From: Alsobacter sp045348435
Lineage (GTDB): Bacteria; Pseudomonadota; Alphaproteobacteria; Rhizobiales; Beijerinckiaceae
Direction: 5' to 3'
Assembly (NCBI RefSeq): GCF_045348435.1
Contig: NZ_CP157484.1
Span: forward strand, 5,394,001 to 5,458,000
DNA: 64,000 nucleotides
The position numbers were made by a program, and so were the translations under genes. Below are positions 30,916-40,050 of this stretch, in pieces. Under the pieces are notes generated by a model, which saw nothing but the letters and a program-made list of their open reading frames with translations, was not told the DNA's origin and searched no databases. Position 1 is the stretch's first letter. Every line of letters starts with the position of its first letter.

Positions 30916-32442
30916 TCATTCCTGCAGCATGCGCTTGAGGAGTTCGACGTCGTCGCGCAGGCCCGGATCCGCCTGCACGGCGCCCTCGATCTTGCGCACG
31001 GCGTGCAGCACGGTCGTGTGGTCGCGGCCTCCGAAGCGCCGCCCGATCTCCGGCAGCGACCGCAGCGTGAGCTGCTTGGAGAGATACATCGCGATCTGGC
31101 GCGGCTTCACCACGCCGGCGGACCGGCGCGACGACAGGATGTCGGCGCGGCTGACATTGTAGTGGGTCGCCACGAGCTTCTGGATGTCCTCGATGCGCAC
31201 CTTCTTGGGCTCGCGCGACCGCACCAGGTCGCGGATCGCCAATTCGGTCGACTCCACGGTCGGCAGCTGGCCGGACAAGGTGGTGTGGGCGAGGAGGCGG
31301 TTCACCGCCCCGTCGAGATCGCGCCCGTTGGTGGTGATCATGCGGGCCACGTAGCCCACCACCGCCGGGCTGACCTCGAAGCCCGGATGGTGGACGCGGG
31401 CGGCCGCGATGCGGGTGTCGAGGATCTTCACCCTGAGCTGCTCGTCGAGGGAGCTCATCTCGACCACGAGGCCGCCGGCGAGGCGCGAGCGTACGCGCTC
31501 GTCCAGGCTCTCCAGCTCGGCCGGCGGGCGGTCGGCCGCGATGACGACCTGCCGCCCGGCGTCGATGAGGGCGTTGATGGTGTGGCAGAACTCCTGCTGG
31601 ATCGACTTGCCCTGAAGGAACTGCACGTCGTCGATGACCAGGAGGTCGATGCCGCGCAGCCGCTCCTTGAACGCGATGGCCGTCTGGGCCTTCAGGGCCG
31701 CCACGAAGCCGTACATGAAGCGGTCAGCCGTCAGATAGATGACGCGCTTGCCGGACCCGATCACCTCATGGGCGACGGCCTGCAGCAGATGCGTCTTGCC
31801 CAGGCCGACGGCGGCGTGGACGTAAAGCGGGTTGTAGAGCGGCGCCGCTCCGGCCTCGATCCGCGCCACCCGCTCGCCGGCGGCGTGCGCCAGGGCGTTG
31901 GAGCGGCCGACCAGGAAGCTGGAGAAGGTCAGGCGCTTGTCGAGCGGCGATCCCTGCAGGCCGTCCGCATCGGCCACGGCGAGCTGCAAGCGCTCGGCCT
32001 GGGACGACGGGGACGCGGGAGCCGCGGCCAGGCGGGCCGGAGCGGGAGCCGACTTGGAGGCCGGCGCGTGGTCCTGCTGCTGCGGCTGCGCCACGCGGAG
32101 CGGCGGACGCTGCGCGCCGCGGACGAAGAGGTTGATCTGCGCCACCCCGGCGCACTCGGTGGTGACCAGCGTCCGGACGCGGTCGAGATAGTGGGCCTGG
32201 ATCCAGCTCTTCAGGAACCGGGTGGGCACCGAGAGCTGCGCCACGCCTTCGACGATTTCGACCAGATCGAGCCGTCCGAACCAACTGGAGAAGACATCGT
32301 CGCCCAGCTCCGCCCGAAGCCGCCGGCGAACCCGATCCCACGCCTCTTCCCGCTCCACCTGGACGTTCTCGACGCCCGGGGTCGCTTCGAAATTCGCATC
32401 GCGCTCGAATGCTTGAAACATCGTGATCTCGCGTGTGGCCAT
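30916..32442 (-). CDS. dnaA: Chromosomal replication initiator DnaA
   Basis: A 508-residue AAA+ initiator that binds DnaA boxes and melts the origin. Domain I begins EEAWDRVRRRLRAELGDDVFSSWF, and domain II is a Gln/Pro/Ala-rich linker (about 115-165). Domain III carries Walker A GLGKTHLLQ and Walker B LLVIDDVQFLQGK; domain IV has the box-binding helix-turn-helix with LPEIGRRFGGRDHTTVLHAVRK. The ATG at 32442 or the Met seven residues later could be the start. A 903-base gene-free region lies upstream with four GANTC sites, a plausible place for cell-cycle control as in Caulobacter, where dnaA transcription responds to CcrM methylation. Confidence 0.97.
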   Translation of the reverse strand: MATREITMFQAFERDANFEATPGVENVQVEREEAWDRVRRRLRAELGDDVFSSWFGRLDLVEIVEGVAQLSVPTRFLKSWIQAHYLDRVRTLVTTECAGVAQINLFVRGAQRPPLRVAQPQQQDHAPASKSAPAPARLAAAPASPSSQAERLQLAVADADGLQGSPLDKRLTFSSFLVGRSNALAHAAGERVARIEAGAAPLYNPLYVHAAVGLGKTHLLQAVAHEVIGSGKRVIYLTADRFMYGFVAALKAQTAIAFKERLRGIDLLVIDDVQFLQGKSIQQEFCHTINALIDAGRQVVIAADRPPAELESLDERVRSRLAGGLVVEMSSLDEQLRVKILDTRIAAARVHHPGFEVSPAVVGYVARMITTNGRDLDGAVNRLLAHTTLSGQLPTVESTELAIRDLVRSREPKKVRIEDIQKLVATHYNVSRADILSSRRSAGVVKPRQIAMYLSKQLTLRSLPEIGRRFGGRDHTTVLHAVRKIEGAVQADPGLRDDVELLKRMLQE

Positions 32443-33298
32443 GCGCCGGCCCGTCGAGCGGGCAGCGTCCCTGGCGAATGCAGTCTGAAACCGAATGAAG
32501 GGCTCCGACGAGCCGGTCGGCGCCTAGCGCCGGAAGGGGCCGATGGGCCGGCCCAGGTTCGGCGGATCGCCGCCGCCCGATCCAAGCGCCGTCAAGCAGC
32601 GCCGAAGAGTATGATTGCCGCCAGCCATGATCGCCCCCTCGCCCAGCAAAAACAGCCAAGCCTTTGATAGTCGCCGCATGCCCAGAGATCCCTTTCCTCT
32701 TTAACGTTGGAAAGTGTCCCGTCGTCTTCTTGGTTCCGACATCCCTGTTTTATGTGACCTGATCAACAAAACAGCTTTGAGCCCAGACAAAAAAGTGCCA
32801 CAGCCCAGCTACGGGCTCGCGTCTCTCCGCCAACTCTTGGAAAGCCGGGAGCTCGTCCCGGCGTGAAGTGACCTTACACAGGCCCCCCCGGGGCTGCAAC
32901 TCAGGGACCTTGCGGATAGGGCCAAGTTCGAGCCCGCCGCCATGGCCGCCTGCCGGCCCGCCCCCGGCGTCGCATCACCAAATTGTTGACTCAGTTCACG
33001 ATTCCTTAAGCCGGTTGCTTCGCGGGCTGAGCGCTCTTCGGTCCGGAGATTTTTTTCGACCGTCATGACGCTGATGCGACAACGATCCGGATTCACGGGC
33101 GCGCAGACCCTTTGGCGGCTAAGGCGTTGAGATAACGATCATTTTTCTGCGCGGCGGAGGCCCCTGGACGAGCTTGACCGACGCTGTCCGGCGGACTCGC
33201 TTGTCAAGTGAAAAGACCCGTCCGGGAGACCCGTCTCGGCGCCTTCAGGTCCGCTGCGGCGGATGTGCAACGATCGGCCGAAACGCCCCAAAACGCAA
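32443..33298. promoter_or_regulatory. Gene-free dnaA upstream region with four GANTC sites, possible replication-control region
   Basis: The longest non-coding stretch of the window. GANTC sites occur at 32988-32992, 33000-33004, 33090-33094 and 33194-33198, four in 211 bases. Relatively AT-rich patches lie at about 32640-32800 and 33040-33060. I searched by eye for TTATCCACA-type DnaA boxes and found only a poor match (TGCGGATAG at 32913-32921, two changes). It must hold the dnaA promoter, but no confident -35/-10 pair stands out on the minus strand. An origin here is possible but not shown. Confidence 0.4.
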
Positions 33299-33323
33299 AA
33301 AACCCGGCCGAAGGCCGGGTTTT
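33297..33323 (-). terminator. Rho-independent terminator of rpsT
   Basis: A perfect 9-bp stem (AACCCGGCC at 33301-33309, complement at 33313-33321, extendable by two A-T pairs) with loop GAA. Read on the minus strand it runs into a T-rich tract. It begins 23 bases after the rpsT stop. Confidence 0.88.
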
Positions 33324-33345
33324 GTTTGCCGATCGGAGTATTCGA

Positions 33346-33612
33346 TCAGGCGCCGAGGGCCTTGATGGCCTGAGACAGGCGCGAAACCTTCCGGGAGGCA
33401 GTATTCCGGTGAACGATGCCTTTCTGGGCGGCGCGGACCAGGACCGGCTCGGCGGCCTTGAAGGCCTCGGCGGCGGCGGACTTGTCGCCGGCGCGGATCG
33501 CCTCCTCGACCTTCTTGACGAAGGTGCGCATGCGCGAACGGCGGCTGCGGTTCACGGCGGTGCGGCGCTCGATCTTGCGGGCGGCCTTCTTGGCAGAAGG
33601 TGTATTGGCCAT
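33346..33612 (-). CDS. rpsT: Small ribosomal subunit protein bS20
   Basis: An 88-residue, strongly basic helical protein that binds the 5' domain of 16S rRNA early in 30S assembly. The N-terminus MANTPSAKKAARKIERR and the segment RSRMRTFVKKVEEAI, with IVHRNTASRKVSRLSQAIKAL at the end, are typical. GAGGA precedes the ATG. A good promoter lies about 115 bases upstream, leaving a leader long enough for the autoregulation known for S20 in E. coli (not shown here). rpsT upstream of dnaA is conserved among Hyphomicrobiales. Confidence 0.97.
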   Translation of the reverse strand: MANTPSAKKAARKIERRTAVNRSRRSRMRTFVKKVEEAIRAGDKSAAAEAFKAAEPVLVRAAQKGIVHRNTASRKVSRLSQAIKALGA

Positions 33613-33728
33613 CAGTTCGTCCTCATTGCGCGCCGACCGATCGTGTGCCGGGTCGCAAGCCGCGCTGTGTTCCGTGTGAAAAGTGATGGGCCAGCGCGGA
33701 CAGACGACCGGCTGCTCATGGTGGTGGG

Positions 33729-33757
33729 CTTCTACACGCTGCCTCGCCCAGCGTCAA
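33729..33757 (-). promoter_or_regulatory. Promoter of rpsT
   Basis: On the minus strand TTGACG (33757-33752) is followed after exactly 17 bases by TAGAAG (33734-33729). The spacing and -35 are near ideal for the housekeeping sigma factor, and it is the right distance upstream of rpsT. Confidence 0.65.
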
Positions 33758-33791
33758 CGCCCTGCAGCGACGCGAGAGCGGGGCGCTTGGA

Positions 33792-34577
33792 TCAGAAGCC
33801 GAGCGCCGCCCGGCGCAGCGGATTGGCCGGGTCCGCCAGCAGCCGCACCGCCACGGCCACGCACACCAGGATGAGCAGCGGCCGGATGATCTTCGCCCCC
33901 ATGTGGATCGCCAGCCGCGAGCCGAGCTGCGCGCCCGTGAAGGATCCGACCGCCATCACGAGGCCGATGGGCCAGACCACCAGCCCCGACAGGATGAACA
34001 GCAGCAGCGAGGCCGCGTTGCTGGAGACGTTCAGGAGCTTGGTCGCGCCGGTGGCGCGCACGATCCCGGCCCCCAGCAGCGTCACCATGCCCATCATGTA
34101 GAAGGAGCCGGCCCCCGGCCCGAAGAACCCGTCATAGAAGCCGACGACGGGCGCGACAGTGAGGCCGAAGGCGAGGGGCGAGATCCGGCGTTCCGCGTCC
34201 TCGTCGCGGATCTTCGGCGCGAGGCCGAAATAGGCCGCGATCGCGATCATCAGGATGGGAATGACGCCCGCGAGCACGCCGCCCGGCAGGACGCGGACGG
34301 CGAGCGCGCCGCCCATGGAGCCCAGCGCCGCCATGGCGGCCATGGGGGCGGTCTCGGCCCAGGCGATCTTCCCCGCCCGGGCGAAGGACAGCGTCGCCGA
34401 CGCCGTGCCGAACACTCCCTGGAGCTTGTTGGTGGCGACGGCGCTCACCGGGTCGAGCCCGGCCAGCAGCAGCGCCGGCACGGTCATCAGGCCGCCGCCG
34501 CCCGCGATCGCGTCGAAGAACCCGGCCACCAGTCCCACGAGCCCCAGCAGGGCCAGGGTGACGAGATCGATCTCCAT
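33792..34577 (-). CDS. TSUP (TauE/SafE) family membrane permease
   Basis: A 261-residue integral membrane protein with about eight hydrophobic segments. The duplicated family motif is visible: GFFDAIAGGGGLMTVPALL near residue 18 and GFYDGFFGPGAGSFYMMG near 145, with LQGVFGTASAT between. The family exports or imports sulfur-containing anions and organic acids (sulfite, sulfoacetate, taurine). The substrate here cannot be told. The start is 33 bases after the echA stop, so the two may be cotranscribed; the rpsT promoter sits just behind its end. Confidence 0.88.
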   Translation of the reverse strand: MEIDLVTLALLGLVGLVAGFFDAIAGGGGLMTVPALLLAGLDPVSAVATNKLQGVFGTASATLSFARAGKIAWAETAPMAAMAALGSMGGALAVRVLPGGVLAGVIPILMIAIAAYFGLAPKIRDEDAERRISPLAFGLTVAPVVGFYDGFFGPGAGSFYMMGMVTLLGAGIVRATGATKLLNVSSNAASLLLFILSGLVVWPIGLVMAVGSFTGAQLGSRLAIHMGAKIIRPLLILVCVAVAVRLLADPANPLRRAALGF

Positions 34578-34610
34578 CGGTCGGCGGCCCTCTCCCGGGC
34601 GGGGGCTCGC

Positions 34611-35384
34611 TCAGCGGTGGCCGAACTGCGCCTTCCGCTTGTCCACGAAGGCCGACATGCCTTCCTTCTGGTCCTGGGTGGCGAACATGGCGTGGAACAA
34701 GCGCCGCTCGAAGCGAATGCCCTCGGCGAGCGTCGTCTCGTAGGATCGGTTCACGCTCTCCTTCGTCATCATGACGATGGGCATCGACAGGTCGGCGATC
34801 TGCGCCGCCACCCTGAGCGCCTCGTCGACGAGGTCCGCGGCGGGCACGATGCGCGACACAAGGCCCGCGCGCTCGGCCTCGGCGGCGTCCATCATGCGCC
34901 CGGTCAGGCACATCTCCATGGCCTTGGACTTGCCGACGAGGCGGGTCAGGCGCTGGGTGCCGCCCGCGCCCGGCATGACGCCGAGCTTGATCTCCGGCTG
35001 GCCGAATTTCGCCGTGTCGGCGGCCAGGATGAAGTCGCACATCATGGCGAGCTCGCAGCCTCCCCCCAGCGCGAAGCCCGCCACGGCGGCGATGATCGGC
35101 TTGCGCCGCTGGGCGACCCGGTCCCAGGCGGTGATGAAGTCCTCCAGATAGGTCTCCGGGTAGGACTTCGCCTGCATCTCCTTGATGTCCGCGCCGGCCG
35201 CGAAGGCCTTTTCGGAGCCGGTGATCACGACGGCGCCGATCCCGGGATCCCGCTCGAAGCCGTCGAGAGCCTCGTTGAGTTCGCCGATCAGCGCACCGTT
35301 GAGCGCGTTGAGCGCCTGCGGACGGTTGAGGCGCACCAGGCCGACCCGGCCCAGCGTCTCGACGATGATGGTGTCATGGCTCAT
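34611..35384 (-). CDS. Enoyl-CoA hydratase (crotonase family)
   Basis: A 257-residue crotonase that hydrates trans-2-enoyl-CoA in beta-oxidation-type pathways. The oxyanion-hole loop KAFAAGADIKEM near residue 62 and the second glycine-rich block GGGCELAMMCDFILA near 103 are intact. The catalytic pair of Glu residues is in GCELAMM (first) and FGQPEIKLGVMPGAGGTQRL (second), so a true hydratase is likely, not an isomerase or decarboxylase. The start ATG 35384 follows GAGAAG; an open frame upstream has no family sequence. The echA gene next to mutM and rpsT is a conserved neighbourhood in Hyphomicrobiales. The pathway is not fixed by context. Confidence 0.9.
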   Translation of the reverse strand: MSHDTIIVETLGRVGLVRLNRPQALNALNGALIGELNEALDGFERDPGIGAVVITGSEKAFAAGADIKEMQAKSYPETYLEDFITAWDRVAQRRKPIIAAVAGFALGGGCELAMMCDFILAADTAKFGQPEIKLGVMPGAGGTQRLTRLVGKSKAMEMCLTGRMMDAAEAERAGLVSRIVPAADLVDEALRVAAQIADLSMPIVMMTKESVNRSYETTLAEGIRFERRLFHAMFATQDQKEGMSAFVDKRKAQFGHR

Positions 35385-35454
35385 GGGCTCTTCTCCGGGC
35401 TCCCTGGCGCACAGGATACAAGGGCTATCCGAGCCGGCCCGGGAGGGCAATCGC

Positions 35455-36339
35455 TCACCTCTGGCAGACTGCGCAGAAGAAGGTCGAGCGCCCCGACTGG
35501 ACGATGCGCCGCACGACGCCCCGGCAGCGCGGCGTCGGGCAGGGCTCGCCCTCGCGGTCATAGACGCGGAACCGATGCTGGAAATAGCCGAGCGAGCCGT
35601 CCGTGTGGGCGTAGTCGCGCAGCGACGATCCGCCCGCCGCCACCGCCTCCTCCAGCGTCTCGCGGATAACGAGGGCCAGCCGCTCGGACCGGGCCGTCGG
35701 GCCGCCGTCGCGACGGGCGATCGTGCCGGCCTCGCGCCGCGGCGAGAGGCGCGCCCGGTTCAGCGCCTCGCAGACATAGATGTTGCCGAGCCCGGACACG
35801 AGCCGCTGGTCCAGCAGCGCCGCCTTCAGGGGCGCGCTCTTGCCGGCGAACAGCGCCGCCAGGGAGGCGCCGTCGAGGGCGTTGCCGAGCGGCTCGATCC
35901 CCATGCCGCGAAACAGCGGGTGCTCGCCCAGCTCCGCCCTGGCGACCAGCGTCATGAAGCCGAACCGCCGCGCGTCATTATAAGTGACGGTCGCCCCGTT
36001 GGAGAGGCGAAACACCACATGGTCATGCGGCAGCGCCGCTCCGGCCTCGTGGTGGAACTCGCCCGGCTGCGCCACGGACCCGTCCGGCGCCGCCACCGTG
36101 AAGCGCCCCGTCATGCCCAGATGCATCACGAGCACCTCGCCGTCGTCCAGGTCGGCCAGCAGGTATTTCGCGCGCCGCCCCAGGGCTTCGATCCTGCGTC
36201 CCGCCAGGCGCTCGGCGAAGCGCTCCGGGAAGGGAAAGCGCAGGTCCGGCCGGCGCTGCTCCACGCGGAGGATCCGCGCGCCCACCATGGCGGGCTCGAG
36301 GCCCCGCCGGACGGTCTCGACTTCGGGAAGCTCGGGCAT
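35455..36339 (-). CDS. mutM: Formamidopyrimidine-DNA glycosylase (Fpg/MutM)
   Basis: A bifunctional base-excision enzyme that removes 8-oxoguanine and formamidopyrimidines and cleaves at the abasic site. The N-terminus PELPEVETVRRGL gives the catalytic Pro right after Met, with Glu next to it. Also visible: Lys in GRRAKYLL, the NDARRFGFM loop, the H2TH segment LVSGLGNIYVCEALNRARLSP, and a C-terminal zinc finger with four Cys (CPTPRC and FFCAVCQR). I chose ATG 36339 over the GTG two codons earlier because Pro must be residue 2 for catalysis. It is divergent from ubiE across 85 bases. Confidence 0.95.
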   Translation of the reverse strand: MPELPEVETVRRGLEPAMVGARILRVEQRRPDLRFPFPERFAERLAGRRIEALGRRAKYLLADLDDGEVLVMHLGMTGRFTVAAPDGSVAQPGEFHHEAGAALPHDHVVFRLSNGATVTYNDARRFGFMTLVARAELGEHPLFRGMGIEPLGNALDGASLAALFAGKSAPLKAALLDQRLVSGLGNIYVCEALNRARLSPRREAGTIARRDGGPTARSERLALVIRETLEEAVAAGGSSLRDYAHTDGSLGYFQHRFRVYDREGEPCPTPRCRGVVRRIVQSGRSTFFCAVCQR

Positions 36340-36424
36340 TTCCACCTGCGCGTGATGAACCTACGCCACATAGCGTCCCGCACGCCCGCGCGCTATGGTC
36401 CGCGCCGCAAACAGGAATTCGATC

Positions 36425-37201
36425 ATGCAAGCGGGCAGGACCAGCAGGGGCGACGAGGCGGCCGAGACGCATTTCGGCTATGCGACCGTGCCCCTGGGCG
36501 AGAAGCAGTCGAGGGTGGACGAGGTCTTCCACAAGGTCGCCGGCCGCTACGACCTGATGAACGACCTGATGTCGGCCGGCCTGCACCGGGCCTGGAAGGA
36601 GGCGCTGGTCTCCACCCTGCGTCCGCCGTCGCGCCGGCCCTGGCGGCATCTGGACGTGGCCGGCGGCACCGGCGACATCGCCTTCCGGGTGCTGGAGGCC
36701 GCCGGCCCGCAGGCGCATGTGACCGTGCTGGACATCAACCCCGACATGCTGGCGGTGGGCGAGGCGCGCGCTCCGGCGCGGTTCGCCGGACAACTCGACT
36801 TCGTGGAAGGCAACGCCGAGAGCCTGCCCTATCCGGCCGGCGGTTTCGACGCCTATACGATCGCCTTCGGGATCCGCAACGTGCCGCGCATCGACCTGGC
36901 GCTGTCGGAGGCCTACCGGGTCCTCCGGCGCGGAGGCCGCTTCCTCTGCCTGGAGTTCTCGCATGTGGACGTGCCCATTCTGGACGCCGTCTACGACGCC
37001 TATTCGTTCACGGCCGTGCCGGCGCTCGGCAAGGCCGTGACGGGCGACGGCGAGCCTTACCGCTATCTGGTGGAATCCATCCGCAAGTTCCCGCGTCCGG
37101 CCGCGTTCTCGGCCATGATCCGCGAGGCCGGCTTCGGCCGGGTGACGGACCGCCCGATGAGCGGCGGCATCGTGCGCCTGCATTCGGCATGGAAGCTGTG
37201 A
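36425..37201 (+). CDS. ubiE: Ubiquinone/menaquinone biosynthesis C-methyltransferase
   Basis: 258 residues. SAM-dependent C-methylation of the benzoquinol ring in ubiquinone synthesis. The entry signature HFGYATVPLGEKQSRVDEVF, the SAM motif LDVAGGTGDIAFR near residue 77, DINPDMLAVG, and the family patterns DAYTIAFGIRNVPRID and FLCLEFSHVD are all present. The ATG at 36425 has AGGAATT upstream. ubiB follows after 7 bases, so ubiE-ubiB form an operon for quinone synthesis; coaBC and dut follow closely. Confidence 0.95.
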   Translation: MQAGRTSRGDEAAETHFGYATVPLGEKQSRVDEVFHKVAGRYDLMNDLMSAGLHRAWKEALVSTLRPPSRRPWRHLDVAGGTGDIAFRVLEAAGPQAHVTVLDINPDMLAVGEARAPARFAGQLDFVEGNAESLPYPAGGFDAYTIAFGIRNVPRIDLALSEAYRVLRRGGRFLCLEFSHVDVPILDAVYDAYSFTAVPALGKAVTGDGEPYRYLVESIRKFPRPAAFSAMIREAGFGRVTDRPMSGGIVRLHSAWKL

Positions 37202-37208
37202 GCCGCGC

Positions 37209-38786
37209 GTGCTGACCTCCATCGTCCACCTGATCAGGCTGGCGCGCGTCGGCTTCGTGCTGGCGCGCGAAGGCGCCTTCGCGCTCGTCGATCCCGCCGA
37301 GCTGCCCCCCGCCGCCAAGCCGGCCCTGTGGGCCGCGCGCCTGATCGAACGCCCCGGCGCCGGAGACGGCGCGGAACGGCTGGCCGCGGCCCTGACGCGG
37401 CTGGGTCCGTCCTATGTGAAATTCGGGCAGTTCCTGGCCACGAGGCCCGACGTCGTCGGCGTCCGGGTGGCGCGAGACCTGGAGGCGCTGCAGGACCGCA
37501 TGCCCGCCTTCGGCCGCGCCGAGGCCGCCAAGGTGATCGAGGCCTCGATCGGCCAGCCCTTGTCCTCGGTCTTCGCCGCCTTCGGCGAGCCGGTCGCCGC
37601 CGCATCCATCGCGCAGGTGCACCGCGCGACGGTCCGCACCGCGGCGGGAGACCGCGAGGTCGCCGTCAAGGTGCTGCGGCCCGGCGTGCGCGTCCGCTTC
37701 CGCAAGGACCTGCGCGCCATGGCCTTCGCGGCCCGCGCCATCGAGCGCATGTTGCCCGAGACGCAGCGCCTCAAGCCGATCGCCATCGTGGAGACGCTCG
37801 CGCGCTCCGTCGCGATGGAGATGGATCTGCGGCTGGAGGCGGCGGCGCTGTCCGAGATGGCCGAGAACACGCGCGACGACTCCGATTTCCGCGTGCCCGC
37901 GCCCGATTGGGAGCGCACCTCCCGCGACGTGCTCACCATGGAATGGATCGACGGGCTGCCGCTGAACGCGCTCGCCGCCATCGAGGACGCCGGCTATGAC
38001 CGCGTCGCCCTTGGCCGCAGCGTCATCCAGTCCTTCCTCCGGCACGCGCTGCGCGACGGCTTCTTCCATGCCGACATGCATCCCGGGAACCTGTTCGTGG
38101 ACAGGCAGGGCCAGCTCTGCGCGGTCGATTTCGGCATCATGGGCCGGCTCGGGCCGAAGGAGCGGCGGTTCCTGGCCGAGATCCTGCTCGGCTTCATCAC
38201 CCGCAACTACCGGCGCGTGGCCGAAGTCCATTTCGAGGCCGGCTACGTGCCGGGCCATCATTCGGTGGACGACTTCGCCCAGGCGATCAGGGCCATCGGC
38301 GAGCCCATCCACGACCGCACCGCCGACCAGATCTCGATGGCCAAGCTGCTGACGCTCCTCTTCGAGATCACCGGCATCTTCGACATGACCACCCGCACCG
38401 AGCTGGTGATGCTGCAGAAGACGATGGTGGTGGTGGAGGGCGTGGCGCGAAACCTCGACCCTCGCCTCGACATGTGGCGGACCTCCGAGCCGGTCGTCCG
38501 CGAATGGATCGAGCGCAATCTGGGGCCGCTGGGGCGCATCGAGGAGGCCGGGCGCGGGGCGATGTCCTACGCCAGCCTGTTCGGCCATCTGCCGACCCTG
38601 GTGAACCGGGCCGAGCGCCTCGTGCTGGACCTGGAGGACGCGACGCGGCGCGGCTTCCGCCTGGCGCCGGAGAGCCTGGAAGGCATCGGCCGGGCCGAGG
38701 CCGACCGCAACCGCTGGTCGACGGTGGCGCTCTGGATCATCGCGATCTGCGTGTTCGCGGCGACGATGCGCATGCTGTCATGGTAG
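37209..38786 (+). CDS. ubiB: UbiB/AarF family atypical kinase
   Basis: A 525-residue membrane-associated atypical kinase/ATPase (ADCK family) needed for ubiquinone synthesis. The KxGQ motif (YVKFGQFLATRPD near residue 75), AASIAQVHRA, Lys in VAVKVLRPG, and the catalytic HADMHPGNLFVD with the VDFGIMG loop are intact. A C-terminal hydrophobic segment (TVALWIIAICVFAATMRML) is the membrane anchor. It starts with GTG, 7 bases after ubiE. Its exact reaction is unsettled in the family; a role in access or mobilisation of quinone intermediates is the current view. Confidence 0.94.
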   Translation: MLTSIVHLIRLARVGFVLAREGAFALVDPAELPPAAKPALWAARLIERPGAGDGAERLAAALTRLGPSYVKFGQFLATRPDVVGVRVARDLEALQDRMPAFGRAEAAKVIEASIGQPLSSVFAAFGEPVAAASIAQVHRATVRTAAGDREVAVKVLRPGVRVRFRKDLRAMAFAARAIERMLPETQRLKPIAIVETLARSVAMEMDLRLEAAALSEMAENTRDDSDFRVPAPDWERTSRDVLTMEWIDGLPLNALAAIEDAGYDRVALGRSVIQSFLRHALRDGFFHADMHPGNLFVDRQGQLCAVDFGIMGRLGPKERRFLAEILLGFITRNYRRVAEVHFEAGYVPGHHSVDDFAQAIRAIGEPIHDRTADQISMAKLLTLLFEITGIFDMTTRTELVMLQKTMVVVEGVARNLDPRLDMWRTSEPVVREWIERNLGPLGRIEEAGRGAMSYASLFGHLPTLVNRAERLVLDLEDATRRGFRLAPESLEGIGRAEADRNRWSTVALWIIAICVFAATMRMLSW

Positions 38787-38811
38787 AGAAGCGCTGATCC
38801 CGGAGCCCCTC

Positions 38812-40050
38812 ATGACGCTCAGCGGCAAACGCATCCTCCTCATCGTCGGCGGCGGCATCGCGGGCTACAAGGCCCTCGAGCTGATCCGCGTCCTGCGCAA
38901 GCGCGGGGCGTCGGTGCGCTGCATCCTCACCAAGGCCGCCCAGGAATTCGTGACGCCGCTGTCGGCGGCGAGCCTCTCGGGCGACAAGGCCTATACGGAC
39001 CTGTTCTCCCTCACCGACGAGGCCGAGATGGGCCATATCGAGCTGTCGCGCGACGCCGACCTGCTGGTGGTCGCGCCGGCGACGGCCGACCTGATGGCCA
39101 AGATGGCGCACGGCTTCGCCTCCGACCTCGCCTCGACGGCGCTGCTGGCCACCGACAAGGCGGTGCTGATCGCGCCCGCCATGAATGTCCGCATGTGGGA
39201 GCATCCCGCCACGAAGCGCAATCTCGCGGTCCTGCGGGAGGACGGCGTCTCGGTGGTGGGCCCCGACGAGGGCGAGATGGCCTGCGGGGAATTCGGCTTC
39301 GGCCGCATGGCGCAGCCCGACGCGATCGCGGACGCGGCCGCTGCCTTGCTCAGCGGGGGCGCCGCCTCCCCGGCCAAGCCCCTCGCCGGGTGCCGCGCGC
39401 TCGTGACGTCCGGCCCGACGCATGAGCCGATCGACCCGGTCCGCTACATCGCCAACCGGTCGTCCGGCAAGCAGGGCCACGCCATCGCGCGCGCCCTGGC
39501 CGAGCTGGGCGCCGAGGTGACGCTGGTCTCCGGCCCGGTGGCGCTGGCCGATCCGCCCGGCGTCGCCGTGGTGAAGGTCGAGACCGCGGCCGAGATGCTG
39601 GCCGCCGTCGAGGCCCGGATGCCGGTCGACGCCGCGGTGTTCTGCGCCGCCGTGGCGGACTGGCGGGTGGCGCGGGCCGGAGACGAGAAGCTGAAGAAGA
39701 CGCCCGGCGGGCCGCCCAGCCTGGGGCTCGTGGAGAATCCCGACATCCTGGCCACGATCGCCAAGCGGACATCGGGCCGGCCGGTGCTGGTCGTCGGCTT
39801 CGCGGCCGAGACCGAGAAGGTGATCGAGCACGCCAAGGCCAAGCTGGCCCGCAAGGGCTGCGACTGGATCGTCGCCAACGACGTCAGCACGCCTGCGGGC
39901 GGGACAGGCGTGATGGGCGGCGACCGCAACACGGTCTCCATCGTCACCCGGGACGGCGTCGAGACCTGGCCCATCCTCGACAAGACGGCGGTCGCCCAGC
40001 GCCTCGCGCAGCGCATCGCCGAGCAGCTGAAGGACCGCCAATGGGTGTAG
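38812..40050 (+). CDS. coaBC: Bifunctional phosphopantothenoylcysteine decarboxylase/synthetase
   Basis: A 412-residue coenzyme A enzyme. The N-terminal CoaC flavoprotein half (ILLIVGGGIAGYKALELIR, APAMNVRMWEHP, and MACGEFGFGRM with the active Cys) decarboxylates 4'-phosphopantothenoylcysteine. The C-terminal CoaB half (SGPTHEPIDPVRYIANRSSG near residue 203, and AVADWRV with the Lys-rich EKLKK) makes it from phosphopantothenate, CTP and cysteine. Both halves are intact. The stop codon lies inside the start of dut (10-base overlap), so the two are translationally coupled. Confidence 0.95.
   Translation: MTLSGKRILLIVGGGIAGYKALELIRVLRKRGASVRCILTKAAQEFVTPLSAASLSGDKAYTDLFSLTDEAEMGHIELSRDADLLVVAPATADLMAKMAHGFASDLASTALLATDKAVLIAPAMNVRMWEHPATKRNLAVLREDGVSVVGPDEGEMACGEFGFGRMAQPDAIADAAAALLSGGAASPAKPLAGCRALVTSGPTHEPIDPVRYIANRSSGKQGHAIARALAELGAEVTLVSGPVALADPPGVAVVKVETAAEMLAAVEARMPVDAAVFCAAVADWRVARAGDEKLKKTPGGPPSLGLVENPDILATIAKRTSGRPVLVVGFAAETEKVIEHAKAKLARKGCDWIVANDVSTPAGGTGVMGGDRNTVSIVTRDGVETWPILDKTAVAQRLAQRIAEQLKDRQWV

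Noticed and set aside
32913..32921. TGCGGATAG as a DnaA box near dnaA
   Set aside because: Two differences from the consensus and no others beside it, so not enough to call an origin.
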